Shown: one piece after another, positions 61,567-64,000 of the stretch
Layout: each line of letters opens with the position of its first letter
Position numbering within the stretch: position 1 is the stretch's first letter
Source: Kineococcus terrestris
GTDB lineage: Bacteria; Actinomycetota; Actinomycetes; Actinomycetales; Kineococcaceae
Strand: one strand, 5' to 3'
Assembly: GCF_041020765.1 (NCBI RefSeq)
Contig: NZ_JBEUEJ010000012.1
Length of the DNA: 64,000 nt
Made by a program: the position numbers and the translations under genes
Notes under the pieces: model-generated
The model's input: the letters and a program-made list of their open reading frames with translations, nothing else
Database searches by the model: none
What the model was told of the DNA's origin: nothing

Positions 61567-62315
61567 ACGAGACGTTCGAGCAGCGGTTGCGGCAGGACCT
61601 GGCGGCGGCCGTGGAGGAGGTGCGGGCGCCGGACGGTCTGACGCCCGCGGTGCTGCGGGGCGGCCGTCGCCGGCTGCGGCGCCGGCGCGCGCTGGTGACC
61701 GCTCCCGTCGCCGTCGCCGCGGCGGGGGCGGTGGTCGCCGGTGCCGCGGGCGGCTGGGGCGGTGGCCGCGACGGGCGCGGCGACGGGCTGGTGGCGGCGC
61801 CCGCGCCGTCCACGTCGTCGACGTCGCCGGCGCCCTCGGAGGGACCCGCCCGGGAACCGGCGCCCGGTGACCGCGCCGAGCGCGCGGCGGGTGTCGCGGC
61901 CGCCGCGGAACGGCTGACCCGGGAGCAGGAGGACCAGCTGCGCGAGCAGTCGGTGCGGGAGCTGACGGCGAGCGGCTCGCCCGAGCTGGCCGCCTGGTTC
62001 GGCGCCGGCTACGTCTACGACGACGCCGTTCGGCTGGGGGAGGTCTGGAACGTGGACGCTGCCGAGGCCAAGGTCCTCGGCGGTGAGGACCTGCTGGCCG
62101 GCCGCACGCTGCCGGTCAGCCCGAGCCCGGAACTGCCGCGCACCTCCCCCGGCTGGGAGCTCAACGCGTTCACCGCGTGCGGGTACTCGCCCGCCGACGC
62201 GGAGGACCTGGCCGCGCGGTGGGACCTCGACACGTGGGACGCGCAGGTGGAGGCGGGCAGCCGGCTGCTGGCCGGGGAGGTCCTGCCCGTGGTCCCTCCG
62301 CGCCCGTGCTCGTGA
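61563..62315 (+). CDS. membrane-anchored repeat protein coupled to the sigma factor (possible anti-sigma)
   Basis: A 250-residue protein. A basic cytoplasmic N-terminus (FEQRLRQDLAAAVEEVRAPDG, ~3-23) precedes one membrane helix (~43-63), then a Ser/Thr/Pro linker and, outside, two ~45-residue repeats: WFGAGYVYDDAVRLGEVWNV...AKVLGGEDLLAGRTLP and a diverged FTACGYSPADAEDLAARWDL...AGSRLLAGEVLP. Position, overlap with sigma and single-pass topology fit an anti-sigma, but there is no zinc motif. The repeat is shared with the next gene. Confidence 0.72.
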   Translation: MNETFEQRLRQDLAAAVEEVRAPDGLTPAVLRGGRRRLRRRRALVTAPVAVAAAGAVVAGAAGGWGGGRDGRGDGLVAAPAPSTSSTSPAPSEGPAREPAPGDRAERAAGVAAAAERLTREQEDQLREQSVRELTASGSPELAAWFGAGYVYDDAVRLGEVWNVDAAEAKVLGGEDLLAGRTLPVSPSPELPRTSPGWELNAFTACGYSPADAEDLAARWDLDTWDAQVEAGSRLLAGEVLPVVPPRPCS

Positions 62316-62340
62316 ACTCCCGCGGGTCCGTCGCCGCGCC

Positions 62341-62376
62341 GGGCAACGCGACCGGGCTCCGCGACGTCTCCCGGGG
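62341..62376 (+). promoter_or_regulatory. second ECF-type promoter, identical boxes
   Basis: GGGCAAC (62341-62347), 14 bases, then CGACGTCTCCCGGGG (62362-62376), identical in both boxes and spacing to the site ahead of the sigma gene. The start codon follows two bases later, so the mRNA is probably leaderless. Confidence 0.72.
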
Positions 62377-62377
62377 C

Positions 62378-63118
62378 ATGAGCGATCAGCGACCGCGGAA
62401 CTCCTCCCCGAGCCCGACCCCGGCTACGGCCGGGCGCCGCGTGCGGGCCCTGACCACGACCCTGCTGGTGGGCGGCGCCGTCCTGGCCGGCGGCAGCGCC
62501 TGGGCCGCCTCGGCCGGCACCCCCGCCACCGTCCCCGCGCCGGCCGTGGAACCCGCCGGGGACGTCGTCGCGGAACCCGTGACGGTCGACGACGCGGCGC
62601 TCGACGCGTTCTTCGGCGCCGGGTACACCTACGACGACGCGGTCGCGCTGGCCGCGGCCTGGGAGGTCGACAGCTTCGAGGCCAAGGTGCTGGGCGGGCG
62701 CGACCTCCTGGCGGGCGGTTCCCTGCCGATCGCCCCCGGCAGCGCCGCCCCGGCGCCGGGTTCTGCGCTGACGGGGGAGGACGCGGCCGTGGACGCGTTC
62801 TTCACCGCCGGGTACACGTACGACGACGCGGTGGCGCTGGGCGCGGAGTGGAAGGTCGAGCCGTACGAGGCGAAGGTCGCCGCGGGACAGGTGCTGCTCG
62901 CCGGGGACGAGCCGCCGATCGCCCCGGGCAGCGCCGCGCCGGCTCCGTCGCTGGACGAGCCCGCCGCCGTCGACGCGTTCTTCGCCGCCGGGTACACGTA
63001 CGACGACGCGGTGGCGCTGGGCGCGGAGTGGCAGGTCGAGCCGTACGAGGCGAAGGTCACCGCGGGGCTGCGGCTGCTCTCCGGCGGCGGCCTGCCCGCT
63101 CCCGGGACCACCTCCTGA
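62378..63118 (+). CDS. secreted protein with three tandem GYTYDDAV repeats
   Basis: A 246-residue exported protein. Signal peptide at ~20-45 (RALTTTLLVGGAVLAGGSAWAA). Three ~55-60-residue repeats begin at Asp76, Asp139 and Asp199, each DAFFxAGYTYDDAVAL, a Trp (AAWEV/AEWKV/AEWQV), EAKVxxG, then LLAG/LLSG and a Pro/Ala linker. The second and third units are nearly identical in DNA. ATG start, leaderless, behind the ECF-type promoter shared with the sigma gene, so likely in its regulon. No known domain name; helical, perhaps a binding or adhesion module. Confidence 0.8.
   Translation: MSDQRPRNSSPSPTPATAGRRVRALTTTLLVGGAVLAGGSAWAASAGTPATVPAPAVEPAGDVVAEPVTVDDAALDAFFGAGYTYDDAVALAAAWEVDSFEAKVLGGRDLLAGGSLPIAPGSAAPAPGSALTGEDAAVDAFFTAGYTYDDAVALGAEWKVEPYEAKVAAGQVLLAGDEPPIAPGSAAPAPSLDEPAAVDAFFAAGYTYDDAVALGAEWQVEPYEAKVTAGLRLLSGGGLPAPGTTS
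62792..63061 (+). repeat. 180-bp coding tandem repeat
   Basis: Units starting at 62792 and 62972 match almost base for base over ~90 bases (GACGCGTTCTTC... to GAGGCGAAGGTC); a more diverged unit starts at 62603, 189 bases earlier. They encode the GYTYDDAV repeats. Confidence 0.8.
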
Positions 63119-63132
63119 CGGGACCGCCACCG

Positions 63133-64000
63133 GTGGAACAGTTGCCGCGCGCCGGTTTCGAGGTCGAGCTGCTGGCGCCCCGCGGGTCCAGCCGGCTCGA
63201 CCTCGCCCGCGAGCTGGCCGCCCGCGCGGGCGGCGGCGTCCAGCGCGTCTTCCACGTCGACACCGAGGGTTCCGCCGTCCCCGGGGTGCGGGCGTTCTGG
63301 AACCTCACCCCGGGGTTCGAGGTGCGGGGGGGTTCCGGGGAACTCGTCTGCACGCTGGTCGACGACAGCACGATCGTCGACGACCTGGACGCCACCGCCG
63401 CACCGCGCCCGGGCTGGTACCGGGTCGTCAGCGACGACGCGCGCCTGCTGCGCCTGGTGCAGCGCCACGCCGACCCGGCGGAGGGGATCGGGTCGGTGCT
63501 GGACGGCGCCGCGGCGCTGTTCGGGACGCGGGTGCGGCGGGTCGGCGACGTGCACCGCCTCGACGACGCGGCCGGGGCGAGCGTGGCGATGGCCGCGCCG
63601 CTGCCGGGGGAGCGGGAACGGCCCTGCGAGGTCATCACCCCGCCGCTGGTCGCCGACCACGCCGCGGCGCTGGAGGCCCTGCTGGCCCCGGCCCGCGCGG
63701 CGGGTTTCACGGTGCCCGCCGAGGCCGCCGTCCACGTGCACCTGGACGCGGCACCGTTCCGCGACGTCGCCGCGTTCCGCCGCGTCGTGCGGTTGTTCGA
63801 CGAGCACCGCGAGGAGCTGCGGCGGGCGTTCGGCACGAACCCGCGCTGCCGCCGGCTCGCCCCGCTGCCGCCGGACCTGGTGGAACTCGCCCGCCGCGAC
63901 TGGCCGGACTGGCCGTCGCTGCGCGCGGCGGCCGCTCGCACCGCGGTGACGAAGTTCAGCGACGTGAACCTCACCCGGGTGCTGGGCGTGCGCCCCGGCC
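63133..64000 (+). CDS. amidoligase-like protein, truncated at the window end
   Basis: An open frame of 289 codons with no stop by base 64000. GTG start, 14 bases after the repeat-protein stop. It begins LPRAGFEVELLAPRG (a GxExE-like motif) and has WNLTPGFEV, PCEVITPPLVADH, AAVHVHLDAAPF, FRRVVRLFDEHREELRRAFG and VTKFSDVNLTRVLG. This order (E-E, EVITPPL, HVHLD) resembles the putative amidoligase (PF12224-type) family, COOH-NH2 ligases with a glutamine-synthetase-like fold. Low GC-bias codons (GGTTTC, GAACTC) slightly differ from neighbours. The rest of the protein is missing. Confidence 0.6.
   Translation, partial: MEQLPRAGFEVELLAPRGSSRLDLARELAARAGGGVQRVFHVDTEGSAVPGVRAFWNLTPGFEVRGGSGELVCTLVDDSTIVDDLDATAAPRPGWYRVVSDDARLLRLVQRHADPAEGIGSVLDGAAALFGTRVRRVGDVHRLDDAAGASVAMAAPLPGERERPCEVITPPLVADHAAALEALLAPARAAGFTVPAEAAVHVHLDAAPFRDVAAFRRVVRLFDEHREELRRAFGTNPRCRRLAPLPPDLVELARRDWPDWPSLRAAAARTAVTKFSDVNLTRVLGVRPG

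Noticed and set aside
63057..63974. 305-codon Ser/Arg/Ala-rich minus-strand frame at the window end
   Set aside because: Composition typical of an antisense shadow. The plus strand carries an uninterrupted frame with family-like motifs.

Overview
The window is about 75% GC. It carries the conserved actinobacterial origin region with gyrase, tRNA, sortase/CrgA and PknB-type cell-division genes. The very high GC, frequent GTG starts, CrgA, an FhaA/FhaB-PknB module, an F420-type oxidoreductase and Asp23/AmaP clusters point to an actinomycete. A member of the Kineosporiales (Kineococcus-like) is my guess; the species cannot be read from the sequence.

Layout. 0.1-2.9 kb (minus strand): khpB/jag, yidC, yidD, rnpA, rpmH. 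3.2-15.4 kb (plus strand): dnaA, an oriC-like DnaA-box field, dnaN, gnd, recF, dciA, gyrB, gyrA and a DUF3566 gene, followed by tRNA-Ile, a DLW-39 microprotein and tRNA-Ala. 15.8-24.2 kb: a repeat-bearing membrane protein, a cyclophilin, a rhomboid protease, a glycosyltransferase-like protein, crgA, a DUF881 gene, a class E sortase, small membrane proteins and an LCP-family cell-wall ligase. 24.3-41.5 kb: accessory genes that separate the sortase group from its usual pknB neighbours. They include an inositol-dehydrogenase-like gene with its LacI regulator, a SAM-riboswitch-controlled metY/flavin monooxygenase pair, Ohr, a cutinase, a TetR/NmrA pair, a GAF-GGDEF-EAL protein, acetyltransferases and a phosphoesterase. 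41.5-49.0 kb (minus strand): the pknB-pbpA-rodA-pstP-fhaB-fhaA operon. 49.2-53.4 kb: tRNA-Leu, then a tightly overlapping Asp23/AmaP envelope-stress cluster divergent from an ECF sigma factor. 53.5-57.9 kb: a complete arsenic-resistance island (arsC, arsO, acr3, arsR, arsN1, a second arsC). 58-64 kb: an ATPase between two copies of a 74-bp palindromic repeat, an F420-type oxidoreductase, SelO, an ECF sigma factor with two proteins sharing a new-looking repeat, and a truncated amidoligase-like gene.

How the parts work together. The left third is replication initiation, topology and membrane-protein insertion. The middle is cell growth and division (CrgA, RodA, PbpA, PknB/PstP/FHA proteins, LCP) interrupted by metabolic and regulatory genes. 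The right end holds stress systems, each with its own local regulator and operator. No transposase, integrase, CRISPR array or rRNA gene was found.

Most notable items. (1) Three 74-bp double-hairpin elements, two of them in direct orientation around one ATPase gene. (2) An identical ECF-type promoter in front of the terminal sigma factor and in front of a secreted protein made of tandem GYTYDDAV repeats. (3) A SAM-I riboswitch whose P1 stem abuts the ribosome-binding site of a cysteine-containing leader peptide ahead of metY. (4) A three-site ArsR operator array. (5) Intergenic hairpins built from DnaA-box-like sequence.
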